From NCBI GenBank assembly GCA_046263195.1, contig JBHELG010000096.1:1-54803 (forward strand): 54,803 nt of DNA, written 5' to 3'. Numbering within the stretch: the stretch's first letter is position 1; each line of letters begins with the position of its first letter. The DNA comes from JBHELG01 sp046263195. GTDB lineage: Bacteria; Actinomycetota; Nitriliruptoria; Nitriliruptorales; JAHWKO01. Position numbers and translations under genes: made by a program. The notes beneath the pieces were generated by a model, which was given only the letters and a program-made list of their open reading frames with translations, was not told where the DNA came from and ran no database searches. Below, in pieces: positions 1-8,748 of this stretch.

Positions 1-101
1 ACAGCGGAGGAGAAACACCCGGCAACATTCCGAACCCGGAAGTTAAGCCCTCCAGCGCCGATGGTACTGCACCCAGTGTGGGAGAGTAGGACGCCGCGGA
101 C
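1..101 (+). rRNA. rrf: 5S ribosomal RNA, 3' part (5' end outside the window)
   Basis: The sequence carries the conserved 5S core: the block reading CATTCCGAACCCGGAAGTTA, then AAGCCCTCCAGCGCCGATGG and the 3' segment GTGGGAGAGTAGGACGCCGC. The first 15 to 20 nucleotides of a normal 5S lie before the window. The 3' end near 101 is estimated from the closing helix. Finding 5S alone at the edge implies that 16S and 23S genes lie immediately upstream, in the usual 16S-23S-5S order. Confidence 0.93.
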
Positions 102-173
102 AACACCAACCCCAACCCAACACACCACCCAACAGCGACAAGACCTTTTTTCCGGTCGGGTAAGGGGAATGCG

Positions 174-1184
174 GTGGTTTCCGACGGGGACGCTGACGGG
201 GAGCCGAGGGCAGCCGAGGGACGCCCGGAGCGGTCCCGACAGGCAGGGAGGAAAAGTCGGCCCACGGCCGGCCGCCAACCGCTCGGGGAGTCGGGGCGCG
301 AGAAGTCGGCGTACGAGAGCGGCCAGTCCGGCGGACCGCGACCGGCCAAGAGTGCCCGTCCGGGTCGCGAACGGCAGTCCCATGGAGACCGGGGGAGAGA
401 GCCGTCTTCGGGACGGGAGCGCCGGGATACTCCGAGGGACATGCGGATGGGAGCGCCTCGAGGTGCGCCATCCAAGCGGGCAGGCATCGGCCGGAAGAAG
501 CCTGAATTTCCTGCGGAGTTGGAGCCTGAACTTCCTCGCGGCGTGTTGCGGGAGCTTCAGCGCCAGGCGAAGGATCCCCTTGGAGTCGCCAAGGCCATGA
601 CCGTGGCGAGCCGGGCCATGGAAGAGGACGAGCCGGAGGCGGCGCTGCCCTACCTCGAGTGGGCCAAGTCCTCCGCACCTCGTTCTCCCAGCATCCGTGA
701 GGCCCTCGGTGTCGCCCGTTACCTGGCCGGCGACTGGTCTGGTGCGCTGCTCGAACTACAGGCATACCGACGTTTCACGAATAGCACTGACCAGAACCAT
801 CTCATAGCAGACTGTCTGCGCGGACTCGGTCGTCCACCAAGCAGGGTGGCGGAGGTCATACGCGCGATGGACGTGGGACGTGACGGAGCAGAACGTGTGG
901 CTGAGGGAGCGATCGTGTGGGCGAGTGCGCTCGCGGACAGTGGCGACCCGGGGGGAGGTCGAGCCGTCCTGCGGCGGTATCTCGACATCCTGCCGAACGC
1001 GACCCCCCCCGAGCCCTACGAGCTGAGGATGTGGTACGTGGCGGGGGATCTCGCCGAACGAGACGGAGACGTGCGAGAGGCCCAACGGTGGTTCGAACGA
1101 CTCGCCCTCGCGGATCCTCAGGCGTTCGACGCAAGCGAAAGGCTCGCAGCTCTGGGGAGCCCACGACAAGAGCCCGGAGAGTAG
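174..1184 (+). CDS. TPR-repeat protein heading the tlyA-recN cluster
   Basis: The product is about 336 residues. Residues 1-115 are low-complexity, rich in Arg, Gly, Ser and Pro, and probably disordered. From about residue 120 the chain becomes helical with repeat-like pairs of helices (for example the stretch around EALGVARYLAGDWSGALLEL and the last repeat near AQRWFERLALADP), typical of tetratricopeptide scaffolds. A TPR protein with a charged disordered head occurs at this place in many actinobacteria (Rv1691 in M. tuberculosis), just before the HAD phosphatase. The GTG start at 174 follows AAGGGGA at suitable spacing; a start nearer 440 is also possible. Its function is unknown, presumably protein-protein interaction. 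It lies about 70 bp after the 5S gene. Confidence 0.75.
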   Translation: MVSDGDADGEPRAAEGRPERSRQAGRKSRPTAGRQPLGESGREKSAYESGQSGGPRPAKSARPGRERQSHGDRGREPSSGRERRDTPRDMRMGAPRGAPSKRAGIGRKKPEFPAELEPELPRGVLRELQRQAKDPLGVAKAMTVASRAMEEDEPEAALPYLEWAKSSAPRSPSIREALGVARYLAGDWSGALLELQAYRRFTNSTDQNHLIADCLRGLGRPPSRVAEVIRAMDVGRDGAERVAEGAIVWASALADSGDPGGGRAVLRRYLDILPNATPPEPYELRMWYVAGDLAERDGDVREAQRWFERLALADPQAFDASERLAALGSPRQEPGE

Positions 1185-1198
1185 CCGGGGGGAACCGG

Positions 1199-1582
1199 TC
1201 AGTGAGCCGAGCTTCGCACCGGCGGCTCGGCGGCCGATACCCCTGCGTCCGTGGGAGCATGAGATCCCGGCTCCGAATCGAGCTCCCGCTCGATCTCCTC
1301 GACCCGGTCCTGCAGTTGCCGCAGCGCCTGTGCAAAGTCTGGGGGCCGACGTGTCTCGATGAGCACGGCAAGGACCCGCGCAAGCAACGCGACGAGCAAG
1401 TAGAGGATGACCAGGGCGGCCGAGACGAGCCAGACCCGTACGGCGAGGTCGCCCGACCCGTCCCCGAATAGCCGCCAACCGATGGCGGCGAGCAGGCCGG
1501 TTGAAGCACCCGCCAGGCAGAGGACGAGCAGGGAGGCCTGGCGCAGCCGCTGCGGAGAAGGACGCAGTTCGTACGAGTGCAT
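1199..1582 (-). CDS. Small two-TM membrane protein with C-terminal coiled coil
   Basis: The product is 127 residues from the ATG at 1582; an in-frame start 12 codons upstream is possible. Two hydrophobic segments at about residues 16-38 and 48-75 should span the membrane. A charged heptad-like stretch at about 83-104 (QLQDRVEEIERELDSE) looks like a short coiled coil. It converges with the TPR gene and ends 15 bp from it. No catalytic motif is visible and I do not recognise a named family. It could be a small membrane organiser, but that is only a guess. Confidence 0.6.
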   Translation of the reverse strand: MHSYELRPSPQRLRQASLLVLCLAGASTGLLAAIGWRLFGDGSGDLAVRVWLVSAALVILYLLVALLARVLAVLIETRRPPDFAQALRQLQDRVEEIERELDSEPGSHAPTDAGVSAAEPPVRSSAH

Positions 1583-1759
1583 GAAGTCCCCGATAACCCG
1601 CCGCCTTGTGTGGACCACGAGCCTCAGATCGAGCCTTCTTCGATGCCGGGAGCATAGCCGACTGCGAGGCCCCGAGACGCGAATCTTCCCTTCCCGCGTA
1701 GGGAAAGCGACGAAACGGTCCGCTTCTTCGGGGTGCGAAGGCGGGGAGTGACAAGAAGG

Positions 1760-2722
1760 TCAGCCCTGCGCTTCGAGTTCGCCGGCGTCGCGCTTTCGCA
1801 GGTAGCGCAGGAGACCGGCTGCATTCGCGCGCACTCCGGACATGAGCCGCACTCTTTCCCTCCCGTGCGGGTCGTCGGGGATGAGCGCGGGGTCGAACTC
1901 GTCCGCGAACCGCTGACCAAGCGTCTCGACGACATGGTCGAGCTCGTCGTGCTCACGGTAGGCGGCCTCGGCCGCCTCCGCCCAGAGATGCAGGCGCTCG
2001 AGCGCGCGCTCGAGGGTTTCGGAGGGAGGGCCAATTTCACCGTAATGGGCCAGGTACACCCGTGCCGGTTGTAGTTCGAGGTAGCGGCCGAGTGACCTCT
2101 TTGCCGCCTCCAAATGAAAATCCGGTGGCGGCGTGGCGGGTCGTAAGTCACGCATCCCCGGAAGCTTCACCCCGACGGAGTCTCCCGAGAAGATCGTGCC
2201 CGTCGCCTCGTCCCAGATCCCCATGTGGTGCTTCGCGTGTCCCGGCGTCGAGAGCAGCTGGAGACGTCGGCCGCCCCCGAGGTCGATGCGGTGACCGTCT
2301 TCAGCGGCGAGCAGGCGTTCTCCCTCGACCGGGGTGCATTCCCCGTAGACGGTGTCCATGAGTTCGCCGTAGACCCGCCGTGAGGAGGCGTTCAACCGCT
2401 CCGGATTCTGGAGATGAGGCGCACCGACCGCACTGACGACGATCGTCGCCGACGGGAACACCGCAGCGATGTCTCCCGCTCCACCCGCGTGGTCGAGGTG
2501 AATGTGCGTGAGGACGAGATAGGCGAGGTCCTCCGGCTCCAAGCCGACTTCACGCAGCCCCGTTATGACGTTGCCGCTGGCAAGGGATGGGCCACACTCG
2601 ATCAGCGCTGGCCGCGGAGCAGGAAGGAGGTAGCCGGCGGTCATTCTTGTCATCCCAGCTGTGAGGGTGTCGATTGCGATCACGTCACCGGAGAGGACTT
2701 CGACGCGCGCCTGCTCGTCCAC
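1760..2722 (-). CDS. Metallo-beta-lactamase fold hydrolase
   Basis: The 320-residue product carries the binuclear zinc signature HIHLDH at about residues 73-78. A downstream His lies in STPGHAKHHMG, the bridging Asp in FSGDSVG, and a last His in LAHYGEIG, so the full metal set is present. The C-terminal third is helical, as in the glyoxalase-II-like/MBL hydrolases that act on thioesters, lactones or phosphodiesters. The substrate cannot be told from sequence. The GTG at 2722 was chosen because GGGAGG lies about 10 nt upstream and the upstream in-frame codons do not look like the family; a start at 2776 is the alternative. The gene is divergent from the CDF transporter with about 150 bp between them. 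Confidence 0.88.
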   Translation of the reverse strand: MDEQARVEVLSGDVIAIDTLTAGMTRMTAGYLLPAPRPALIECGPSLASGNVITGLREVGLEPEDLAYLVLTHIHLDHAGGAGDIAAVFPSATIVVSAVGAPHLQNPERLNASSRRVYGELMDTVYGECTPVEGERLLAAEDGHRIDLGGGRRLQLLSTPGHAKHHMGIWDEATGTIFSGDSVGVKLPGMRDLRPATPPPDFHLEAAKRSLGRYLELQPARVYLAHYGEIGPPSETLERALERLHLWAEAAEAAYREHDELDHVVETLGQRFADEFDPALIPDDPHGRERVRLMSGVRANAAGLLRYLRKRDAGELEAQG

Positions 2723-2875
2723 GCTACAGATACCTCCCACCCTATTCCCGCAGCTGAACCGCGGCGGTTGCAGCAATCGTAGACTCGTAGGCAGCCTGAC
2801 CAGGCGTCGGTGCAGGACCGCCGACGCGATGTGCGGTGCCGCTCACGTTGGCGGGTGGTGGCGGTTGGAGTCACA

Positions 2876-3808
2876 GTGGCGAGGGAGATCTCATCGACCG
2901 CTGAGAATCGGGACGAGGCCACGCTACGGCGCTCGCAGGAGCGGGCCCTGTGGCTGGCTCTGGTAGCGAACGGACTGTTCCTGCTCGTAGAGCTTGCGGG
3001 CGGTCTGCTGTTCAACTCACTCGCCCTGTTGGCTGATGCCGCACACATGCTGTCCGACGTCGTGGCCCTAGCCATCGCGCTCGTCGCACAGCGTCTCCTG
3101 ACTCGCCCCGCGACGGCCGCTCACAGCTATGGCCTGCAACGGGCCGAAGTGCTCGGCGCCCAGGTGAACGGCCTCGTGTTGCTCCTCGCCTCCGTGTGGG
3201 TCACGGTCGAAGCCGTGCAGCGGATTGGAGACGGCGTCGACGTCGCGGGCGATGGGCTCCTTGTCGTGGCCTCCCTCGGACTGATCGTGAACCTCGGCAG
3301 CGTGGCGCTCATAGCCCGGGTGCAGGGCGAGAGTCTCAACCTTCGTGCCGCCCTACTGCACCTGCTCGCCGACGCGGTCGGCTCAGTAGGGGCGATGTTC
3401 GCGGGTGCCGTCATCGTGTTGGTGGGGGCGGACTGGGTGGACGCGACTGTGTCCATCTTCATCGCGGCGCTCGTGTTGTGGTCGGCCTGGACATTGCTGC
3501 GCGAGGCGACACACGTGCTGCTCGAGGGGACGCCCCGTGGACTGGACGTCGAGGAGGTGGAGCAGGCCCTGCTCGCCCACCCGGCCGTGGAGGCAGTGCA
3601 CCACCTGCATGCCTGGAGCCTGGCCTCGGACCTTCGTGCCCTGTCCGCCCACGTCGTGATCTCGGATGAAGTGACGTTGCACGACGCACAGATGCTCGGT
3701 GACGAGCTGAAGTTCGAGTTAGCGCGCCGGTTCGCCATCGAACACGCGACGCTCGAACTCGAATGTCACGTCTGCGACACCGAGGCGAGTGGCGCACAGC
3801 CCCACTGA
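2876..3808 (+). CDS. Cation diffusion facilitator (Zn/Co/Cd efflux) transporter
   Basis: The product is 310 residues with about six membrane segments followed by a cytoplasmic domain. Both halves of the transport site are intact: HMLSD (H57, D61) in TM2 and HLLAD (H162, D166) in TM5. The cytoplasmic domain contains the metal-sensing motif VHHLHAWSL. This pattern fits the CzcD/ZitB group of proton-driven divalent metal exporters in the cytoplasmic membrane. The GTG at 2876 has GGAG about 8 nt upstream and gives the usual family length; a longer frame begins at 2810. No histidine-rich loop is present. The metal is probably zinc, by family. Confidence 0.92.
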   Translation: MAREISSTAENRDEATLRRSQERALWLALVANGLFLLVELAGGLLFNSLALLADAAHMLSDVVALAIALVAQRLLTRPATAAHSYGLQRAEVLGAQVNGLVLLLASVWVTVEAVQRIGDGVDVAGDGLLVVASLGLIVNLGSVALIARVQGESLNLRAALLHLLADAVGSVGAMFAGAVIVLVGADWVDATVSIFIAALVLWSAWTLLREATHVLLEGTPRGLDVEEVEQALLAHPAVEAVHHLHAWSLASDLRALSAHVVISDEVTLHDAQMLGDELKFELARRFAIEHATLELECHVCDTEASGAQPH

Positions 3809-3902
3809 CACGACCTCGCGCGCGCTCGTGATCTCGGACGCGTCCCCGTGATTCATTCGGCACGACCTCGGTACGGCCGGCGGCAAAGCAACGTCGCCCG
3901 GC

Positions 3903-5186
3903 TCATTCTCCGAGAGGACGGAGGACGAGCCCTGTTCGCGGCTTGGGGAAGAACGAGGTGCTCTTGGGGGGCAGGAGAAGCCCTGCCTTGGCGACCGTCC
4001 AAACCTGCGCGATCGGCACGGGCCGCACGAGGAACAGGCCGGCTGCCCTGCCGGCTGCGACCTCCTTGGCCGCCTGGTCGGCGTCGAATGTGAAGCCCAG
4101 CTGGTCAGAGCGGTCGTCGATGTCAAGCGCCGCGTTGAGTACGCGCTGCAGCAGCGCAACATCGACCCCGCGCAATGCTTGTGGAAGGGTCGCGCAGACC
4201 TCGGCGACACGTTCGGGATGCTGGATGACGACCAGCCCAATCCAGTCCCGCGTCAGGAGTCCGAAGGCGGGCCTCGACTCGCCGGGCGGAGGAGGGGCGT
4301 CTTCGAGCGCCGCGATGACGGCACCTACCGCTGGGGCGAGCCTTGGGACGACTCGGACGCCGACGAACCCAAGGGTGTGTAGCCGTTCCTCGAAATCGGC
4401 GGGGAGGGAGCCCACCAGCCGATGGCTCGGCCGTACGACGGGTCCCTCCCCCCCGACCACGAACGCGAGGATGCGGTCGCCACGTTCAGCCGTCTTGTCG
4501 GGGGGCTGTCCCGAGCGATATTCCAGCGCGGTCGTGTAGCGATGGTGACCATCCGCCATGAGCAGCCGTTGTCCGGCATAGGCCACACGAACTCGGGCAT
4601 GAGCGTCCCGGTCCGTCACTCGCCACAGCTTGTGACCGACACCCTCATCGGGATCGTCGAACACAGCGAGCGGCGGAGTGGTGGTGACCGCCTCGAGCAG
4701 GCTCGTTACCTGCTCGGGCTCGTGTTCCGCGAGGAGGTAGATCGGAGAGGTGTTGACCGGCAGTGCCTCGAGCAGGCGCAGACGGTCCTCGACCGGGCCG
4801 GGGAAGACCCGCTCGTGCGGCAGGACGACCTGCGCCTCCCAGGGTTGCAGCCGCAGGGCGACGAGCAGGCCTCGCTGCCGTTCGCTGGCACCGCCGTGTT
4901 CGTAGGCCTGCTCGTAGACGTAGAGGGCGGGCTCCTCATCGAGGGCAAGTATCCCTTTCCTGCGCCAACGGGCATAGGTGGCGGCCGCAGTCTCATAGCG
5001 CCGGGAGTTGCTGGCTTCGAGCGGTCCTTTCGCGTCAAGTTCGAGCCTGACGATGTTGTACGGGCTTCGGGCATGGAGCCGCTCGGAGAACGACGCGTCG
5101 ATCGCGTCGTAGGGCGGCGCGGTCACTTCGGCGAGGTTGCCGAGATCGCGGTAGCGCAGGGCCCGGAACGGTGCGACGTCGACCAT
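3903..5186 (-). CDS. DUF1015 family protein
   Basis: The product is 427 residues. The start MVDVAPFRALRY with RYRDLGNLAEVTAPPYDAID is the characteristic opening of DUF1015 proteins, and internal landmarks such as LLMADGHHRYTTALEY fit the same family. The biochemical role of the family is not established; some members are annotated as SerB-cotranscribed or HTH-type kinase-like proteins without proof. The ATG at 5186 is preceded by GAGGAGG. It is divergent from the HAD phosphatase gene with 137 bp between start codons, so the two share an upstream region. Confidence 0.85.
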   Translation of the reverse strand: MVDVAPFRALRYRDLGNLAEVTAPPYDAIDASFSERLHARSPYNIVRLELDAKGPLEASNSRRYETAAATYARWRRKGILALDEEPALYVYEQAYEHGGASERQRGLLVALRLQPWEAQVVLPHERVFPGPVEDRLRLLEALPVNTSPIYLLAEHEPEQVTSLLEAVTTTPPLAVFDDPDEGVGHKLWRVTDRDAHARVRVAYAGQRLLMADGHHRYTTALEYRSGQPPDKTAERGDRILAFVVGGEGPVVRPSHRLVGSLPADFEERLHTLGFVGVRVVPRLAPAVGAVIAALEDAPPPPGESRPAFGLLTRDWIGLVVIQHPERVAEVCATLPQALRGVDVALLQRVLNAALDIDDRSDQLGFTFDADQAAKEVAAGRAAGLFLVRPVPIAQVWTVAKAGLLLPPKSTSFFPKPRTGLVLRPLGE

Positions 5187-5323
5187 GGCAGCGCGCCTCC
5201 TCGCGGGAGAGGCCCGCGAAAAGATGGGCAAAGAGCGCCACAACCCTGCCTGGGACCGCTCCTCCCTTTTGCTCTAGCAGGGCTGAGGTCAGATGCAAGG
5301 GGAAGTGCAGTAGCCTGCCCGCC

Positions 5324-6526
5324 ATGTCATCACTTCTCGATCGTTACGACGGGATCATTGTCGACCTCGATGGGACCGTGTTCCGATTGGAGGACCCGAT
5401 CGAGCCGGCCATCGAGTTCCTGCGACGGACCGAGATTCCCACCGTGTACGTGACGAACAACTCGACCCGCAAGCCCGCCGCATGGGCCGAGATGCTCGCA
5501 GAAGCCGGCGTGGAGGCAGCCGAGGAATGCGTTTTGACGAGCGCCTTGGCTGCGGTGGCGATGCTGGCGGATGAAGACTCGCCTCCACGCGTGTATCCGA
5601 TAGGCGAGGAAGGCTTGACTGACGCGCTGGCCGCCCAGGGCATCGAGACCACCGACAGTCACGAAGACGCGGAGGCCGTAGTCGTGGGCTGGGACCGCCA
5701 GCTGACCTGGGACAAGCTGCGGACGGCGGTGCTCGCGATCCACCATGGTGCGCGCTTCATCGGCACGAACACCGATCCCGTCTACCCCACCGATGAGGGT
5801 CCCTGGCCGGGTAACGGCGCCGCAATCGCGTTCATCCGCGCGGTTACGAATGTCTCTGCAGAGGTGGCCGGAAAACCCGAGACGCCCATGTTCGAGCTTG
5901 CTGCGGAGCGGCTCGGAGAGGGGCGGCTCCTCGTGGTCGGGGACCAGATCCACTCCGATATCCAGGCTGCCGAGCGACTGGGATGGCACTCCGTGCTCGC
6001 CCTGACGGGAGTGTCCGGTTGGGAAGCCCTTGTCGGGAGTAAGGCAAAGCCGACCTGGGTCGTTGCTGACCTCGGGAAGCTCGACGGCCCCTATCCGACT
6101 CGCGTACGGGAAGGCGAGGAGGAGGACCTGACGCGACTCCGCGAGCTGATGGAAACGGAGGGCCGGGACGGCGACGCGGCCATGGAGTCGGCTGCGGGGA
6201 CTCTTGTCGCGGAGGATCCCGACGGCGAAGCGGTTGCGGCCATCGCCTGGGAAGAACTCGACGAAGGCACCGTCGTTCGCTGGATCGTTCACGACGACGA
6301 GCGGGAGGATGCCGCAGCGCATGCTCTCGCCGCGGCTCTGGACGCACGGGGGGAGGCCGGGGTCTCCTGCGTCTATGGGCTCGGGGAGGCGGACGCCGAA
6401 CTGTTCGAGCGGCTCGGGTTCGAACGGTTGTCGGCGGACGATGCGCCCGAGGGCGTGCGGGAAAGTGCGGAGGCCGACGGGCCCGTGTTCGTGTGGCGAT
6501 TCGAGCGGGACGACTCGCAGAGCTGA
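5324..6526 (+). CDS. HAD-IIA phosphatase with C-terminal GNAT-like domain (glycerol-3-phosphate phosphatase type)
   Basis: The product is 400 residues. The N-terminal half is a HAD subfamily IIA phosphatase: motif I DLDGT (nucleophile D14, acid/base D16), motif II in YVTNNSTR, the conserved Lys in AGKPETPMF, and motif III VVGDQIHSDIQ near residue 206. Residues about 265-400 form a second domain resembling a GNAT fold. The same two-domain build and genomic place (just before tlyA) is known for Rv1692, a D,L-glycerol-3-phosphate phosphatase of M. tuberculosis, so that reaction is the best inference. I see no clear acetyl-CoA loop, so the tail may be structural. Start at ATG 5324; an in-frame extension to 5171 overlaps the divergent gene and is unlikely. 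Confidence 0.88.
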   Translation: MSSLLDRYDGIIVDLDGTVFRLEDPIEPAIEFLRRTEIPTVYVTNNSTRKPAAWAEMLAEAGVEAAEECVLTSALAAVAMLADEDSPPRVYPIGEEGLTDALAAQGIETTDSHEDAEAVVVGWDRQLTWDKLRTAVLAIHHGARFIGTNTDPVYPTDEGPWPGNGAAIAFIRAVTNVSAEVAGKPETPMFELAAERLGEGRLLVVGDQIHSDIQAAERLGWHSVLALTGVSGWEALVGSKAKPTWVVADLGKLDGPYPTRVREGEEEDLTRLRELMETEGRDGDAAMESAAGTLVAEDPDGEAVAAIAWEELDEGTVVRWIVHDDEREDAAAHALAAALDARGEAGVSCVYGLGEADAELFERLGFERLSADDAPEGVRESAEADGPVFVWRFERDDSQS

Positions 6527-6532
6527 CCCCAT

Positions 6533-6613
6533 GGGCGGTCTTGGCAGAGCCAAGACCGCCCTCCCACCCTCATGATTGGTCCCACCGGCGGTCTTGGCAG
6601 AGCCAAGACCGCC
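6533..6613. terminator. Two tandem palindromic repeats between convergent genes (bidirectional terminator-like)
   Basis: Copy 1 (6533-6561) has a perfect 13-bp stem, GGGCGGTCTTGGC / GCCAAGACCGCCC, with loop AGA. Copy 2 (6587-6613) has the same stem (12 bp) and loop. Each is followed by the same CCTCCCACCCTCAT tail, giving an almost exact 52-bp tandem duplication. They fill the gap between the convergent HAD and rhomboid genes and would work as a terminator for both. No T-run follows, so either termination is non-canonical or the element has another role (REP-like). Related sequences occur elsewhere in the window. Confidence 0.75.
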
Positions 6614-6630
6614 CTCCCACCCTCATTCCG

Positions 6631-7419
6631 TCAGGGCCAGGCAACTGCCTGACGCATCGGGGGACGACGCCCGCGATCGCCCAGCAGGAGCGTGAAGATG
6701 AGCCCCGCGACGAAGCCGGCGATATGGGCCTCGTAGGCCACGCCGGTGCGCGCCGCTTCGTTCACGGCGGTGATCTGAGTGAGGAACCAGAATCCCAGGA
6801 CGAGCCACGACGGCAGGTCAATGACCGCGAAGAAGAAGAAGAATCCCCGGATGACCGCTCCTGGGACGAGAAAGGCGAACAGGTACAGCGGGAATGGGAC
6901 GTAGGTATGGACGCGGGCGCGCGGAAACATGAGCAGATAGCCACCGAGTACGGCCGCGATCGCGCCTGACGCCCCGAGCAGCGGGGTGATGAGGTTCGCG
7001 TTGACGAGAGCGAAAGCGTAGACCGAGACGATGCCTCCGGCCAGGTAGTAGAGCAGGTAGCCAACATGGCCGAGCCGGTCTTCGACGTTGTTGCCGAAGA
7101 TCCACAGGAACAGCATGTTGAACAGCAGATGCAGCAGGCTGCCGTGGAGGAACATCGAGGTGATAGCGCTGACGAGCACGTTCTTGTCCGCGAATACCGT
7201 GATCGGACAGCTCGCGTCAGGCACCGACCCTGGCGGCAACGTCTTGAAACTGAGCAGCTCGCGGGGCACCGCTGCCCATCGGTAGATGAAACAGGTGAGT
7301 TCGTTGCCTTCGAGTGGGGATTCGAAGGCGAAATAGACGATGACGTTGATTGCTATGAGCGTGACGGTGACCAGCGGGAAGCGGCGTGTGGGGTTCTCGT
7401 CTCCGATCGGCAGGATCAT
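6631..7419 (-). CDS. Rhomboid-family intramembrane serine protease
   Basis: The product is 262 residues with six or more membrane segments. The catalytic dyad is recognisable: GASGA with Ser151, and His232 in YEAHIAGF, both within hydrophobic helices. An extended loop between TM1 and TM2 carries two Cys residues (43 and 71) that could form an extracytoplasmic disulfide. Rhomboids cleave substrates inside or near the membrane; the substrate here is unknown. The start MILPIGDENPTRRFP is typical of the actinobacterial/thermophile rhomboid subgroup. It is transcribed alone, and its 3' end abuts the palindromic repeat pair. Confidence 0.93.
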   Translation of the reverse strand: MILPIGDENPTRRFPLVTVTLIAINVIVYFAFESPLEGNELTCFIYRWAAVPRELLSFKTLPPGSVPDASCPITVFADKNVLVSAITSMFLHGSLLHLLFNMLFLWIFGNNVEDRLGHVGYLLYYLAGGIVSVYAFALVNANLITPLLGASGAIAAVLGGYLLMFPRARVHTYVPFPLYLFAFLVPGAVIRGFFFFFAVIDLPSWLVLGFWFLTQITAVNEAARTGVAYEAHIAGFVAGLIFTLLLGDRGRRPPMRQAVAWP

Positions 7420-7876
7420 GAGCCGCCCAGGGGGTTGCCAGGACCGGGAGTCGCGACCCCACCCAGGGCCCCGGCACGTCGCGGCTCGCCCCAGGGACCA
7501 CAGCGGTACGCGAACCCCACGGCTTGGTCACAGCAATTCAGACGAGCCCGCCGGCAGGGCCTGAGCCTCTCGTGGGGTCCAGGGGCCGATTCGACCTCAG
7601 CTGTCCCCACACGCATCCTCCGGCTCGGCCAACATTGATCGCGAGCTGGACAGCGACAAAGATCGGAATGGGAGCGTATCAGCGCCGCCCTGGTCCTCAC
7701 CTCGTCCTCGGGGATCCCGCCGGCCACGTTTCTCACACGGCCCCCCGCGCTTTGACCAGCCACCGTCGCCTCGCCCGCTTGTCCATTTTTCGCGGCACGG
7801 GTACGGGCTGCTCCTTCGCTACCGCTTCACTATCCGAGGACCTAGGCTTCTGGCAAATTGAACAGGAGGCGGGCCC
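7420..7876. other. 457-bp intergenic region, no gene supported
   Basis: This separates the divergent rhomboid gene (minus) and the phasin-like gene (plus), so it should hold both promoters. Small open frames cross it on both strands, but their composition (Arg/Pro/Ala/Ser runs) is that of GC-rich noise. The only clear signal is AACAGGAGGC just before the GTG at 7877. No strong hairpin or convincing -35/-10 pair was found. Confidence 0.5.
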
Positions 7877-8476
7877 GTGAAAGACCCGTTCAGCAGGTAC
7901 GTCGAGACCGCGACGCAACTCACACGTGACACCGCCGAGAGGATTGTCCGAGGAATCTTGAAGCAGGGGGACGTGGGGAGAGCACACACACACGAATTTG
8001 CCGATGCTGGGGAGCGGTCAGGGGAGAGCCGTGAAGGCGTCGTCGATCTGGTGAGAAGCGAGACCAAGCGGGTCATCAGCGCCATGGGGTTGGCCACACG
8101 GGACGATGTCGAGCGGCTCGAGCAGCAGATCGCAGACCTGCGGCAGCTCATCACCGCTGAGCAAGCCGCCGGGAGCGTGACGGGTGAGACCCCGAGCGGG
8201 ACGCGCGAGATCGCGAAGAAGACCGCGGCACGCAGGACCGCGATGAGAGCGGACAGCGGGGATGCGCCGATCCCGGAAACGACGACAGCCGAAACCGCTC
8301 GGAGAGTCGCGACGGCACCTGAGGCGACGACGACGGCGGCTGAGCGGACCCGGCCACCAGGTGAGGCTGTGGGCTCGAGAGAATCCCCTCCGGTCCAGCA
8401 GCCCTCGGTGGTCGACGTGGAGAATCCCGGGACGGCTTCGAGCTCTGAAGCTGCTGCGCAGGAGGGCGAGGAGTGA
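7877..8476 (+). CDS. Phasin-like coiled-coil protein with disordered acidic tail
   Basis: The product is 199 residues. Residues 1-90 are amphipathic helix: MKDPFSRYVETATQLTRDTA at the N-terminus, then VISAMGLATRDDVERLEQQI and the rest of a heptad-like coil. This resembles the short phasin / polyhydroxyalkanoate-granule regulator families, whose C-terminal coil has the same LATRDDVE-type sequence. Residues 95-199 are low-complexity (Ala, Thr, Glu, Pro) and probably disordered. No PHA synthase is present in the window, so granule binding is not supported by context. The GTG start is preceded by AGGAGG. It overlaps the next gene by 4 nt, so the two are probably translationally coupled. Confidence 0.7.
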   Translation: MKDPFSRYVETATQLTRDTAERIVRGILKQGDVGRAHTHEFADAGERSGESREGVVDLVRSETKRVISAMGLATRDDVERLEQQIADLRQLITAEQAAGSVTGETPSGTREIAKKTAARRTAMRADSGDAPIPETTTAETARRVATAPEATTTAAERTRPPGEAVGSRESPPVQQPSVVDVENPGTASSSEAAAQEGEE

Positions 8477-8733
8477 CGGACGCGGGCTTCCCAGGCCGGG
8501 GTGACGAGGGCAGGGCGGCAACGGGGAGCGACGCGGTCAGCAGGGAAGGGAGCCGCGAGTCCGCCACGGTAGGGCCCGTTGCCCAGGACGCGTGGCCCAC
8601 TCCGATCACGCTCGAGGATGCCCGTGCCAAGCTCGCCAGAGTTGACGACCTGCCCGTCTCGGAGCGGGTCGAGCTGCTTGCAGCAGTCAACGAACTGATC
8701 GTGGCCGAGCTCACGGCGCTGGACGAGGTCTGA
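8473..8733 (+). CDS. Small helical protein between phasin-like gene and tlyA
   Basis: The product is 86 residues. The first 40 are polar and low-complexity; residues 45-86 are predicted helical (ARAKLARVDDLPVSERVELL then AAVNELIVAELTALDEV). The GTG start overlaps the upstream stop (GTGA), and 15 bp separate it from tlyA, so it sits inside the operon. A short ORF also stands at this point in mycobacteria (Rv1693 between the HAD phosphatase and tlyA); I cannot show homology without an alignment. Function unknown. Confidence 0.6.
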   Translation: MTDAGFPGRGDEGRAATGSDAVSREGSRESATVGPVAQDAWPTPITLEDARAKLARVDDLPVSERVELLAAVNELIVAELTALDEV

Positions 8734-8748
8734 CCGCTCCAGGCCAGC

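Noticed and set aside
7420..7876. Small open frames on both strands between the rhomboid and phasin-like genes
   Set aside because: Composition is Arg/Pro/Ala/Ser-rich with no motif or plausible ribosome site, so they look like chance frames.
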